Shown here piece by piece: positions 1-9,330 of a DNA stretch of 64,000 bases. The notes under the pieces are model-generated. The model did not search any database, had not been told where the DNA came from, and saw only the letters and a list, made by a program, of their open reading frames with translations. Made by a program: the position numbers and the translations under genes. This stretch comes from Aquisalimonas sp. 2447 (GTDB lineage Bacteria; Pseudomonadota; Gammaproteobacteria; Nitrococcales; Aquisalimonadaceae): NCBI RefSeq assembly GCF_012044895.1, contig NZ_CP050695.1, forward strand, positions 464,501 to 528,500, given 5' to 3'. Positions within the stretch are counted from its first letter, which is position 1. Each line of letters begins with the position of its first letter.

Positions 1-198
1 GGCCGAGTTCCGTGGTGAGTCGGGAAAGTGCCGTTATCGATCCTCGATTGAGAAGGTATCTGCCGTGAAATGGCAGGATCTTTCGTGATGGGGTTTTGGG
101 TGGAGGATCGCACGGCGTTTGTGATGCCGCTGATTATGCCGCTGCGGCATTCGGCTGGTATTTGGCGGCCAACGCCGGCGAAAGTGAGGTGAAAAGGC

Positions 199-816
199 GT
201 GTTTCGTTTGGTTCGTGTTCTGCAGCTCGTGTTCTATTCCCTGCGCATCGGGCAGATGCTCGGCGCGGGCCGGGCCGTGCGCGGGCTGCGGCACTACCTG
301 GCGCACCACCGGCTGATTCCGTACTGGTTGGTGACCGGGCTGGCGTTCGCCGTGCCCTGGGGTTGGCAGATGCTCGGCGACGGGGGTGTGACCGCGTCGA
401 TCCGGGAGGCCGAGGAGTGTCGGGTGAACCGGGTGGTGGACGGTGACGGCGTGCGGCTCGACTGTGGCCCGGGGCGCCGGGACCTGAATGTGCGCCTGTA
501 CTGTATCGATGCGCCGGAAACTGAGCAGGAGCCCTGGGGGGAGAGATCGACGCGGCATCTCCGAAAACTCGTGGGGCCGACGGTGCTCTTGGTGGACCAC
601 GGAGCCGGCCGCTGGGGGCGGACCATCGGGCAGATCTTCACGCCGGAGGGTGAGGATCTGAATCTCGCGATGGTGGGGGACGGATGGGCGCCGGTGTACC
701 CGCAGCACTGTGATGAGCGGGCTTACTACAGAGCGGAGGAGGTTGCCCAAAGAGCTAGGCGTGGCGTGTGGTCTGAGCCGGGAGCGCATCAGAGGCCTTG
801 GGAATGGCGGCGCTAG
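199..816 (+). CDS. SNase-like (thermonuclease family) protein, membrane-anchored
   Basis: A 205-residue protein with one hydrophobic segment near residues 42-55 followed by a staphylococcal-nuclease-like OB-fold domain from about residue 72. Visible family motifs are VVDGDGVRL, the Arg-containing strand RLYCIDAPETEQ, GRTIGQIF with the second catalytic-type Arg, and the helix YYRAEEVAQRARRGVW. The family hydrolyses DNA or RNA in a Ca-dependent way; activity here is inferred from conserved Arg/Glu positions. The hydrophobic N-terminus suggests the domain is held on or beyond the membrane. The start is a GTG with GAGG about 10 bases upstream. It opens a nuclease-rich accessory region. Confidence 0.75.
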   Translation: MFRLVRVLQLVFYSLRIGQMLGAGRAVRGLRHYLAHHRLIPYWLVTGLAFAVPWGWQMLGDGGVTASIREAEECRVNRVVDGDGVRLDCGPGRRDLNVRLYCIDAPETEQEPWGERSTRHLRKLVGPTVLLVDHGAGRWGRTIGQIFTPEGEDLNLAMVGDGWAPVYPQHCDERAYYRAEEVAQRARRGVWSEPGAHQRPWEWRR

Positions 817-1054
817 CAATTCCGCGCGTTATGAGGCCGTTAAGAACACTCAAGGTTGGGTTACGACCCGGCGCGACGCCTCCCACTGGGCCCAAGGAGG
901 GTTTCACAACCTGCCGGCTGGCGAGGGACGGCCGTAGTTTGCATTAGCCCGTGGTTGTGCTCGTGAAAGTTGTTGGTAGTGTTCGTCATGGACCTACCTT
1001 TGTTCGGTGCGCTTCCCGCTTCGCCAGCATCAATACGTCGCAGAAGGACTAAGA

Positions 1055-4000
1055 ATGACTGATCCAACCAACGCCGAGGAAGTTTTTAAGGATCTCGCAG
1101 GCCAAGAGCTCAGCACACACGAGAAAGGTGATCGTCTGGAGCGTTTCACGAAACGCTATCTCGCCCAGGTTGAGCCCTACGCAAACCTGTTCGAGGCCAT
1201 CTGGCTTTGGTCGGAGTGGCCTCTTCGCTGGGGCTCAGACACCGGTATTGACCTCGTCGCTCGCGAGGTAGGCACTGGGGCGTACTGGGCGATTCAGTGC
1301 AAGTTTTATGACCCAACAACGCCGATCTCCAAGGGCGATATCGACGCGTTCGTTGCAGCATCCGGTCGAACGTTCGCGGATGAGGACGGGAACCAAACGG
1401 GCTTTGATAACCGCCTAGTCGTGACGACTACCACTCGCTGGTCGCCGCAAGCGCTCAAAACCCTTGACAATCAAAAGCCGCCGGTTCAATGCCTCGGTCC
1501 CGAGCAGTTCGACGAGGCCCGCGTTGACTGGCAACGCGTCTACTGGGACGACCCGGAGACCGTCCCAATCGAGGCGCGCAAGACGCTTAGGCCGCACCAG
1601 CAGGACGCCTATGCCGCAGTCCTCGAAGGTCTCAAGACCGCGGATCGCGGACAGCTCATAATGGCCTGCGGCACGGGCAAGACGTTCACCGCGCTACGCA
1701 TCGCCGAGGCGGAAGCGCTGGTTCCTGCCGGAGGGCAGGCGCTTGTGCTCGTCCCGAGTCTTGCTCTGGTCGGGCAGACCCTGCGCGAGTGGGCGGCCCA
1801 GGGCGAACGCGGCTTTCACGCTTTCGTTGTCTGCTCTGACCAGCATGTATCGAAGGACACCGATGACATCACAACGCGGGATCTTGCCTATCCCGCGACG
1901 ACCGATCCTGAGACGCTCGCAAAGCGTATCGCCTCGGTGACCACCGCGGACCCCGAGGCACCCATCGTGGTTTTCGGGACGTATCACTCCGCTGAGGTGG
2001 TCGGTATGGCCCAGTCGGCGCATGGTCTTGGTGATTTCGACCTGATGATTTGCGATGAGGCGCATCGTATGGCCGGGGTGAGCCAGACGCGAGGCGGGGT
2101 TTCGAAGGAGTCGCCTTTCACCAAGCCGTTGCTCGATACCTACCTGCGCGCAAAACGGCGGCTCTTCATGACGGCCACCCCGCGCATCTACGGTGACAAG
2201 GCATACTCCAAGGCGGGCGAGGCCGGGGCGGAGTTGTACTCCATGGACGACCCAACCTACTTTGGTTCCGTGCTGTATCAGATCAACTTCGGCGAGGCCG
2301 TGGATCTGGGGCTGCTTGTGGACTACCGGGTACTCATCATCGCAGTGCGCTCGAGTATTGGCGCGGTAGCGAACAGTTATAACGCGACCTACAACCTAGA
2401 CGGGACCAAGGGGATCAGTGGTGAGTTCGTCACCCGGCTCATCGGCTCGTGGAAAGGACTGACGAAGCAGGACGCCTATACCTTGGATCAGAAGGGGCGT
2501 GAGATTCCTCTGGCCGAGGATACGGCCCCCATGCGTCGCGCCGTGGCCTTCGCCAACTCAATCAAGGCATCCAAGGAGATTCGCAACAGCCTCGAGACCG
2601 TCGTGCGCCACGCCTATGAGGACGACGATGGCCAGCGTCTTGATTGGTCCGTCTACTGCACTGCACACCACGTTGATGGCGGTATGCACGCTGGCGAACG
2701 CCATGAGGCGCTGCAGTGGCTGCGTGGCGAGCCCGACCCCGGTGAGTGTCGGGTGCTCACCAATGCGCGGTGCCTGTCAGAGGGCGTCGATGTGCCTTCA
2801 CTCGATGGGGTGATCTTTTTCGACACCCGTGATTCCGTCGTGGAGATTGCGCAGTCCGTCGGTCGGGTGATGCGCAAAGCCCCAGGCACAGACAAGCAGT
2901 ACGGTTACATTGTGCTCCCGGTGGAGATTCCGAGCGAACAGACCGCCGACTACAACGCCTTCATCGAGCGCGATGAGCGCTTCAAGGGGGTGTGGAAGGT
3001 GTTGCGCTCGCTGCGTGCGCACGATGAGCGCCTTGTCGATGAGGCGGAGTTCCGCAAGAAGCTCCGCATCGCCGATGGCACCGGTAAGGGGCGCTCGGGT
3101 ACGGACGGGGAACACGGTGAAGACACGGCAGACGACGGCAGCTGTGAGCAGGGTGTGCTCGACCTACCGCCGATTCCGGTCGGCGAGATCAGCGAGGCGG
3201 TCTACAGCCTCGTCCCGAAGAAGCTCGGTGACCGGGAGTATTGGGCCTCCTGGGCGCGGGATGTCGGTGATATGGCCAAGCGGCTTGTCACGCGCATCGA
3301 CGCGCTGGCGAAGGGGGACGAGGCCGATGCGTTTGCCGCGTTCCTGCGCGACCTCCAGGGCAGCGTGAGTCCGTCGGTCACGCATAACGAGGCGGTGCAG
3401 ATGCTCGCCCAGCACGCCATTACGCGCCCCGTGTTCGAGGCGCTGTTCGGTGAGGCGCACTTCAATGCCTCCAACCCGGTCGCCGCCTCGTTGAACGGGA
3501 TCGAGGAGCGTTTCAGGGCCTACGACTTGGCATCGGAAACCGAAGGGCTGGAGCGCTTCTACAGCGATGTCCACGCTCGCCTCGACAAGGCCCGGTCCGC
3601 GAAGGCCCGTCAGGATGTGATTCGCAATCTCTACGACTCGTTCTTCGAGACCGCCTTCCCCGATCTTCAGGACCGGCTCGGAATCGTCTACACGCCGACG
3701 GACATCGTGGACTTCATCAACCGCTCGGCGGATTGGGCGGTCCGGGAGCACTTCGGCACCACACTTTCCGACAAGGGTGTCCATGTCATCGATCCGTTTA
3801 CCGGCACTGGAACGTTTCTCGTGCGGCTGATCCAGCAGGGCCTGATTGGCTCCGAGGACCTGCCGCGCAAGATGGCGGGGGAGCTGCACGCCAACGAGAT
3901 CGTGTTGCTCGCCTACTACATTGCAACGGTCAACGTGGAGACGGCCTACGCCGAGATCACCGGCGAGCCGGCCACATTCGAGGGAGCGGTGCTCACTGAC

Positions 4001-5968
4001 ACCTTCGCCATGGCCGAGGGCAACCAAGCCGACCACATCAAGGAACAGGCGTGGCTCGCCGGGAACAGCGAACGGGCACAACGCCAGCGCGAGACGGACA
4101 TTCAGGTGGTTGTCGGGAATCCGCCTTACTCGGCGAAGCAAGAAAGCGGTAACGAGTCCAACGCTAACCAACCGTATCCGGCGCTCGACGAGCGGATTCG
4201 CGAGACTTATGCGGCGCGATCCTCGGGCCAACTGCAGCAAACCCTTTTCGACAGCTACATTCGGGCCATTCGGTGGGCGTCCGACCGCATCGGCGACAAA
4301 GGCGTCGTCGCGTTCGTGACCAATGGTGGTTTCGTTGACGGCAACGCGACTGATGGCTTGCGCCTAGCGCTAACCGAAGAGTTCGCCCATCTGTACGTCG
4401 TCAATCTGCGGGGCAATCAGCGCACGTCGGGGGAGCTGTCCCGCCGTGAAGGCGGGAAGGTCTTTGGCTCGCATTCACGCGCTCCCGTGGCGATCACGAT
4501 TATGGTCAAAGACCCCGCACACAGCGGCTCGTGTGTGATCCATTACCACGACATCGGGGACTACCTGACTGCCGAAGACAAACTTGCCCGCCTGGCGGAC
4601 TATGGCACGATCGAGAACCTCCCCTTCGAGCGCATTGCACCGGATGCCAAGGGGAGCTGGATCAATCAGGGCGATACGCGGTTCGATACGTTCCCGGCCA
4701 TCGGGCGGAAGGCCAGAGAGCAACACCCCGCGCTCTTTGGGACGTACTCAAGCGGTGTGAAGACGAACCGTGATGCGTGGGTCTACAACTTCTCCAGCCA
4801 GGCCCTTGAGGCGAACATCACCGAGATGATCGAGGCGTATAACGAGGAAACAGAGCGGCTTCAGGATGCAGGTGGCGCACGCTCCGTCGATGAGGCGAAG
4901 CAGATCATCGATACCAATCCGTTGCGTATCTCCTGGGATCGCGAGCTAGTGCAGCGGGCTATACAGGGCCACGAATCGGATTTTGATTCAGAAGCAGTTC
5001 GATTAGGTCTGTACCGTCCATTTACCCGTGCATATCTTTACTTTGATAAAAGGGTCATTAGCCAACCTCTTCTTTTCCCTTATTTATTCCCAACAGTAGT
5101 CCATACGAACCGTGTCATCGCAGTCACCGGCAAAGGGGCAAGCAAACCGTTCTCGACACTGGTCAGTAATACTGTTACCGACATTCAGACCCTTTCCAAT
5201 GCTCAGTGCTTCCCCCGCTACTCCTACGAGTACGTCGGCGCCGCGGGCAGCCGCTACGGCGGGCTTTTCGAGCAGGCCAAGACGCCGGACGAACACGGCT
5301 ATATCCGCCATGACGCGATCACCGACTGGGCGCTGGAGGCGTACCAGCGCCACTATGGGGATGCGCGCATCACTAAGGACGCGATCTTCTGGTATGTCTA
5401 CGGGCTGCTCCATTCCCCCGACTACCGCGAGCGCTTCGGGAATGACCTCCGGCGCGGCCTGCCGCGCATCCCGTTCGTTCGGGACTTCTGGGTGTTCTGC
5501 GACAACGGCGAGAAGCTCGCGGACTGGCATCTGAATTACGAGGTGGTCGAGCCCTATCCCCTAGAGGAGATTGTCACCAAGGGCCGAGAGCGCGACCCGT
5601 CCGTACATGACAAGATGCGGTTTCCTGGGAAACGGGGCTCACACGACTACTCCACAGTGATTGTGAACTCGACGCTCAAGCTGACCGGCATCCCGGAGTC
5701 GGCCTACTCCTACCAAGTCAACGGGAAATCCCCGCTGGGGTGGGTCATGGAACGCTATCAGCACACCGTGGACAAGAAATCTGAGATCGAGAACGACCCG
5801 AACAGTTACAGCGACGACCCCGAGTACATCGTCAATCTAGTGAAGCGTGTGGTTCGCGTGGCCGTGGAGACCAACAAGCTCGTCCAGGCTTTGCCGCCCA
5901 TGGTAATCGAGGACCCGACCTCTCTTCTCGAACCCCGGGGCCGGTCGGCGAAAGGGGAGACGAGATGA
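1055..5968 (+). CDS. Type ISP single-polypeptide restriction-modification enzyme
   Basis: A 1637-residue protein of the size and domain order of LlaGI/LlaBIII Type ISP enzymes. An N-terminal Mrr-like nuclease shows GIDLVA followed by IQCKFY. An SF2 helicase follows with Walker A ACGTGKT near residue 203, DEAH near 333, FMTATP and QSVGRVMRK. An N6-adenine methylase has motif I DPFTGTGTF near 912 and motif IV NPPY near 1021. The last 500 residues should be the target-recognition region. One chain thus both methylates one DNA strand of its site and translocates to cut unmodified DNA. The ATG at 1055 has AGAAGG eight bases upstream; a longer GTG reading from 1007 lacks this. No separate specificity or methylase gene is adjacent, as expected for the type. 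Confidence 0.9.
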   Translation: MTDPTNAEEVFKDLAGQELSTHEKGDRLERFTKRYLAQVEPYANLFEAIWLWSEWPLRWGSDTGIDLVAREVGTGAYWAIQCKFYDPTTPISKGDIDAFVAASGRTFADEDGNQTGFDNRLVVTTTTRWSPQALKTLDNQKPPVQCLGPEQFDEARVDWQRVYWDDPETVPIEARKTLRPHQQDAYAAVLEGLKTADRGQLIMACGTGKTFTALRIAEAEALVPAGGQALVLVPSLALVGQTLREWAAQGERGFHAFVVCSDQHVSKDTDDITTRDLAYPATTDPETLAKRIASVTTADPEAPIVVFGTYHSAEVVGMAQSAHGLGDFDLMICDEAHRMAGVSQTRGGVSKESPFTKPLLDTYLRAKRRLFMTATPRIYGDKAYSKAGEAGAELYSMDDPTYFGSVLYQINFGEAVDLGLLVDYRVLIIAVRSSIGAVANSYNATYNLDGTKGISGEFVTRLIGSWKGLTKQDAYTLDQKGREIPLAEDTAPMRRAVAFANSIKASKEIRNSLETVVRHAYEDDDGQRLDWSVYCTAHHVDGGMHAGERHEALQWLRGEPDPGECRVLTNARCLSEGVDVPSLDGVIFFDTRDSVVEIAQSVGRVMRKAPGTDKQYGYIVLPVEIPSEQTADYNAFIERDERFKGVWKVLRSLRAHDERLVDEAEFRKKLRIADGTGKGRSGTDGEHGEDTADDGSCEQGVLDLPPIPVGEISEAVYSLVPKKLGDREYWASWARDVGDMAKRLVTRIDALAKGDEADAFAAFLRDLQGSVSPSVTHNEAVQMLAQHAITRPVFEALFGEAHFNASNPVAASLNGIEERFRAYDLASETEGLERFYSDVHARLDKARSAKARQDVIRNLYDSFFETAFPDLQDRLGIVYTPTDIVDFINRSADWAVREHFGTTLSDKGVHVIDPFTGTGTFLVRLIQQGLIGSEDLPRKMAGELHANEIVLLAYYIATVNVETAYAEITGEPATFEGAVLTDTFAMAEGNQADHIKEQAWLAGNSERAQRQRETDIQVVVGNPPYSAKQESGNESNANQPYPALDERIRETYAARSSGQLQQTLFDSYIRAIRWASDRIGDKGVVAFVTNGGFVDGNATDGLRLALTEEFAHLYVVNLRGNQRTSGELSRREGGKVFGSHSRAPVAITIMVKDPAHSGSCVIHYHDIGDYLTAEDKLARLADYGTIENLPFERIAPDAKGSWINQGDTRFDTFPAIGRKAREQHPALFGTYSSGVKTNRDAWVYNFSSQALEANITEMIEAYNEETERLQDAGGARSVDEAKQIIDTNPLRISWDRELVQRAIQGHESDFDSEAVRLGLYRPFTRAYLYFDKRVISQPLLFPYLFPTVVHTNRVIAVTGKGASKPFSTLVSNTVTDIQTLSNAQCFPRYSYEYVGAAGSRYGGLFEQAKTPDEHGYIRHDAITDWALEAYQRHYGDARITKDAIFWYVYGLLHSPDYRERFGNDLRRGLPRIPFVRDFWVFCDNGEKLADWHLNYEVVEPYPLEEIVTKGRERDPSVHDKMRFPGKRGSHDYSTVIVNSTLKLTGIPESAYSYQVNGKSPLGWVMERYQHTVDKKSEIENDPNSYSDDPEYIVNLVKRVVRVAVETNKLVQALPPMVIEDPTSLLEPRGRSAKGETR

Positions 5969-6144
5969 TCTAGCCAAGGGCCGCAGACAATCGATGCCTA
6001 GCTAAGGTCTACAAGCGCAAGCCGCGCAAGGGGATCTAGGAAACGTGGCAGGCGATAGCTGTTGCCCGAATGGCGTATGAGGAAGACGGAGTCTGGTGGC
6101 TGCGGTAGGAGTGGAAGATTCGTTGTTCTGATCGGGGGGGACAA

Positions 6145-6390
6145 ATGAGTGCCAGCAACACGGCTGGATGGATGGTTCGCGCCGCCAGGGGCGGCCGGTT
6201 GGCCGATGACTTCTTGGATAAGGGTATTGTCGCCATAGGGTGGGAGGAGCTTGGCGATCTCTCCGAATTCGGCTCCAAGGACGCTGTTCTTGCCAAGGCC
6301 CGAGAGATTCACCCGGAGGCGCCAGAGGGGCGAATACAGGCCGCCGTTAGCCAACAGCTCCGATTCCGGGATGAAGGGAAGAGGTTCTGA
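6145..6390 (+). pseudogene. Truncated Mrr-type restriction endonuclease N-terminal fragment
   Basis: An 81-residue reading frame. Its first 70 residues resemble the N-terminal domain of Mrr-like restriction endonucleases (WMVRAARGG, FLDKGIVAIGW, ELGDLSEF). The frame then diverges and stops at the point where those proteins normally continue toward the rest of the enzyme. Neither other forward frame picks the protein up again in the next 100 bases, so it looks like a remnant rather than a frameshift. It follows the Type ISP gene by 176 bases. Assignment rests on recalled family motifs. Confidence 0.55.
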
Positions 6391-6492
6391 AGGAGATTGA
6401 GGGGCTGCTACACCGGCGGTGCGACCACCTAGGTCAATGAGCGCGACCTTCCCGCGGAGCCTTGTTTTGCGAAGTAATTGGAGTTAATCAGA

Positions 6493-6729
6493 ATGTATGA
6501 TTGGTTTATGGTGTTTCTGATTCTTTTCCTTGTCACTCTAATCTTCAATCTTGAAAAGTATGGTTGGGTGTTTGGGGTTATTGGGGCTATCGTTGGTGCT
6601 ATCGTAGGCTCTAGTGTCGGTATTGCGCACGGAGGAGGGGCGGAGTCCGGGACGTTTCTTTTCTTGGCCCTTGGCTTCATTATAGGAGGTTTGGCTGGGA
6701 ATAATGTGAAACCTGGTCTTGATGAGTAA
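6493..6729 (+). CDS. Small hydrophobic membrane protein, glycine-zipper-like
   Basis: A 78-residue protein, nearly all membrane segments: one at residues 5-22, a Gly/Ala/Val-rich stretch with GxxxG-like spacing (GVIGAIVGAIVGSSVGIAHGGG), and a third hydrophobic helix near the C-terminus. Base composition is clearly more A+T-rich than the surrounding DNA, which points to a different origin. The ATG at 6493 lies behind a weak GGAG; a TTG five codons upstream is possible. No function is recognised. A second small membrane protein of similar composition follows 125 bases later. Confidence 0.5.
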   Translation: MYDWFMVFLILFLVTLIFNLEKYGWVFGVIGAIVGAIVGSSVGIAHGGGAESGTFLFLALGFIIGGLAGNNVKPGLDE

Positions 6730-6854
6730 GGTCTTGGAGACAATTAATCTTAACGCCTCCTGCGTTGAGTCGCTGTGCCAGGTTTCTTGTGGTTCAAAGG
6801 CCCTTGCATTTGATCACTTATCACTCATATTTCCTATTAAAATGGGTTTCTAAA

Positions 6855-7016
6855 ATGGATTCAACGGATGCGTTTTGGGTTATTGTTGTTTGGGGTTTTT
6901 TCTGTGTTTTTATGGCGTTCCGGAATGGTCTCGATGATGGGTTCCGGCTGATTCTCTGGGCATGGATCATGCTTTTCGGGATGTTGGGGTTCGTTTATTG
7001 GTTCGAACGAATGTGA
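6855..7016 (+). CDS. Small membrane protein of 53 residues
   Basis: Two predicted membrane helices (FWVIVVWGFFCVFMAF and LILWAWIMLFGMLGFVYW) separated by a short charged loop RNGLDDGFR. The DNA is A+T-rich compared with its neighbours, like the gene before it. The ATG at 6855 is preferred because translation from the GTG at 6765 adds a basic, non-membrane leader. No family is recognised. It could be a toxin-like or signalling peptide, but nothing in the sequence decides. Confidence 0.4.
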   Translation: MDSTDAFWVIVVWGFFCVFMAFRNGLDDGFRLILWAWIMLFGMLGFVYWFERM

Positions 7017-7707
7017 GTGGTTAGGGCCAAGATGATCGCCAGTTTGGGCGCCATTCCAAGAGGCAGCCCACGGGTACTTGCATTGTGATTCCGTACGGCT
7101 GTAACCCCACCCCCACCGCTCCGCAAAAGGCTCGCCTCGGCCATGTGCCGCAGTGGCCCACGAAGACCCGGCGGGTTCAGTAGCCAATCCAGGCGCTCCG
7201 GCAGTATCCCGGCCCGCCCAGCCGGGCCGCTGCTTCGCACTCCGCTACCCTTGACCGCCTCCATATGCCGACCAGATCCGGAAGCGGTTTGCCGACCACA
7301 CCAGCCCGGCGCTGGACACGCCGGGTCGCGAGCCTACCCCGCCGCCGCTCCGCGCTGCTCCGGCACGCTGACGCGGCCTGCGCATGCTCCGCCGCGGCTC
7401 CGTGCCCAGGTTCCGGCCGCCGGTCTCTTCGGTATCGCTTGCGCGTCGTCTGGCCGGGCCCGGCTCGCAGGCCCAAGTGCTGCCTTGGCGTTCGGCCTGG
7501 CGCGTCGCCACCGCAGCCCCGCCCGGCCCGGCCTGCCGTCGCACGGCGCTGTGCGTTCCCGCCTCCCGATCCCTGCGGCCTTTCTCTGTTCTGGAACAAC
7601 CACACCAGCCTAGGGCCCGCCGGCACCGTCCCCGCCCTGGCGTTTGGATCACTCCCGGCCGACCGCGACGCTCACGCTGACTGACGAAGATGCCGTAGGC
7701 TTCCGGC
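7017..7707. repeat. GC-rich non-coding region with repeat modules A and B (first block)
   Basis: Nearly 700 bases without a convincing gene; all six frames are open by chance because of high G+C. It contains short modules that recur downstream of the next gene: A (7106-7146, and a second form at 7336-7407 with ACCCCGCCGCCGCTCCGC and TCCGCCGCGGCTCCGTGCCC) and B (7213-7260, starting CCCGCCCAGCCGGG and containing CGCACTCCGCT). The same modules appear, about 85 percent alike for B, at 8919-8963 and 9090-9136. Confidence 0.5.
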
Positions 7708-8823
7708 ATGAGAAGAACTGGCTTCATCCGAACCATCACATTCGCGGTTTTCCTGCTGACCACCGTGGTGGCAGGAGCCGAGGTGCGCCTGGCTTCCTGG
7801 AACATCCAGCACCTGGGGTGGGACAACGACAAAAGCTACGAGGCGGTGGCCAGGGTCAGCGCCCGGTTCGACGTCGTTGCCATCCAAGAGCTGATGAACG
7901 CCGACGCCCTGGAGCGCCTGGTCGACGCGTTGGAACGGAAGACGGGCGAGGATTGGGAATCCCTGAACTCAGCGCCGCTGGGCGAGAGCAGCTACCGGGA
8001 GAAGTACGCCTTCATCTGGCGGGACGAAGCCGTCGAATACACCGGCGGCGCAACCACCTACATCGATGAGCGCGACCGCTTCGCACGGGAGCCGTTCGCG
8101 GCGCCGTTCCGCGCAAAGGATTCGGATTGGACCTTTGTGGCCGCCACCGTGCATATCGTCTACGGCGATACCCTCAGCGACCGCACGCCGGAGATCCGCG
8201 CACTTCGGCATTACTGGGACTGGCTTGCGGAGGTCTACCCGGACGACGCGGACAGCCGGATCCTGTTCGGCGACTTCAACCTGCGCCCCGGCCATGATGC
8301 CTGGGAGTCGATGTGGGAGGTCGCGGAACCGCTGGTCACCGATGGGGCGACGACGCTGTCCACGAACGACCGCGAATTCGCGAATATCTACGACAATATC
8401 CTGGTGCCGCTGGATCACGATCTGCCCATCACGGCGGCGGGGGTCGAGGATTTCCCTGCGCTGCTCACCGAGACGACGCCGCATTACTGGAGCCACGAGA
8501 AGGCACGGGCCCATGTCTCCGACCATGCGCCGGTGTACGCGATCCTTGGTGATACGGAACTACACCCGCCGCGCACCGGTGAGCTCCGGGTGCCGAACAG
8601 GGTGAGCGCCGACGGCGAACCGCCGCCGGAGCCCGAATGTGTGGACATCAACGAGGCATCGGTCGAAGACCTGGAGCGGCTGCCGCACGTTGGCCCCGCA
8701 CGCGCTGAGGATATTATTGATGGGCGGCCCTGGGCGTCGGTGGCGGGGCTCCGGGAGGTTGGCGGGATCGGGGGAGGGCGCCTGGAGGAGATCGTCGATT
8801 CCGGGGTCGTCTGCGAGGAGTGA
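7708..8823 (+). CDS. Secreted endonuclease/exonuclease/phosphatase protein with C-terminal helix-hairpin-helix
   Basis: A 371-residue protein with a signal peptide (residues 1-23, cut near VAGAE), then a DNase I-like EEP domain with the motifs SWNIQHLG, IQELMN (catalytic Glu), GDFNLRPG (Asp/Asn) and SDHAPVYA. The last 60 residues form a ComEA-type helix-hairpin-helix DNA-binding segment starting VDINEASVEDLERLPHVGP. The arrangement suggests an exported DNase that grips DNA non-specifically. Roles could include nutrient release from extracellular DNA or attack on incoming DNA. It stands alone, flanked on both sides by the GC-rich repeat modules. Confidence 0.82.
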   Translation: MRRTGFIRTITFAVFLLTTVVAGAEVRLASWNIQHLGWDNDKSYEAVARVSARFDVVAIQELMNADALERLVDALERKTGEDWESLNSAPLGESSYREKYAFIWRDEAVEYTGGATTYIDERDRFAREPFAAPFRAKDSDWTFVAATVHIVYGDTLSDRTPEIRALRHYWDWLAEVYPDDADSRILFGDFNLRPGHDAWESMWEVAEPLVTDGATTLSTNDREFANIYDNILVPLDHDLPITAAGVEDFPALLTETTPHYWSHEKARAHVSDHAPVYAILGDTELHPPRTGELRVPNRVSADGEPPPEPECVDINEASVEDLERLPHVGPARAEDIIDGRPWASVAGLREVGGIGGGRLEEIVDSGVVCEE

Positions 8824-9330
8824 CCCTGAACCAGGCCGTTTCCCGCCTTCACCTGTTTAATACGTCGAAGTCTGATTCCAGCCTGACCAACCCGGCTCTG
8901 GGAAAAGCCTTGCCGAGACCCACCCCGCCGCCGCTCCGCAAGCTCCGCCGCGGCTTCGTGCCCTCCCAGACGCCGCCCTCGCGGGCCCGCTCCGCGCGGC
9001 GCAACAGCCCGGCCCGGCTTAGTGCTGCTGGGTCCGTTCGCGTCATGTATCAGCCATCGGGGCCGCTCTGGCTCGCCATCTGGCCCAAGCCCGCCCGGCC
9101 GGGCGCTGCGCCGCACTCCGCTGCCTTGTCCCGCCTCCGGCTCGCGCCCGCCCCGGCCACCATTTGTCTAACCTCGCCAACCCGGCCGCCGGGATGTGCT
9201 CTGCCTTCGGGCATCCCGCTTCGCAATCTCAGCCGTGTTTAATGCCGAATAGCCCGGTAGCCGAGGGATTGCATGGTAAGGGGGTGGGCAATACGCTGAA
9301 CGGAGGTGCGCTATTCAAGAGGTGTTAGTC
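8824..9330. repeat. GC-rich non-coding region with repeat modules A and B (second block)
   Basis: About 500 bases without a convincing gene. From 8919 it repeats module A (ACCCCGCCGCCGCTCCGC at 8922-8939, TCCGCCGCGGCTTCGTGCCC at 8944-8963) and then module B at 9090-9136 in the same order as upstream of the nuclease gene. The final 60 bases carry the ribosome-binding site of the next gene. Confidence 0.5.

Noticed and set aside
7143..7690. Several overlapping frames of 90-195 codons in the GC-rich gap
   Set aside because: Open in many frames at once, Pro/Arg/Ala-rich, and the DNA is made of repeat modules.
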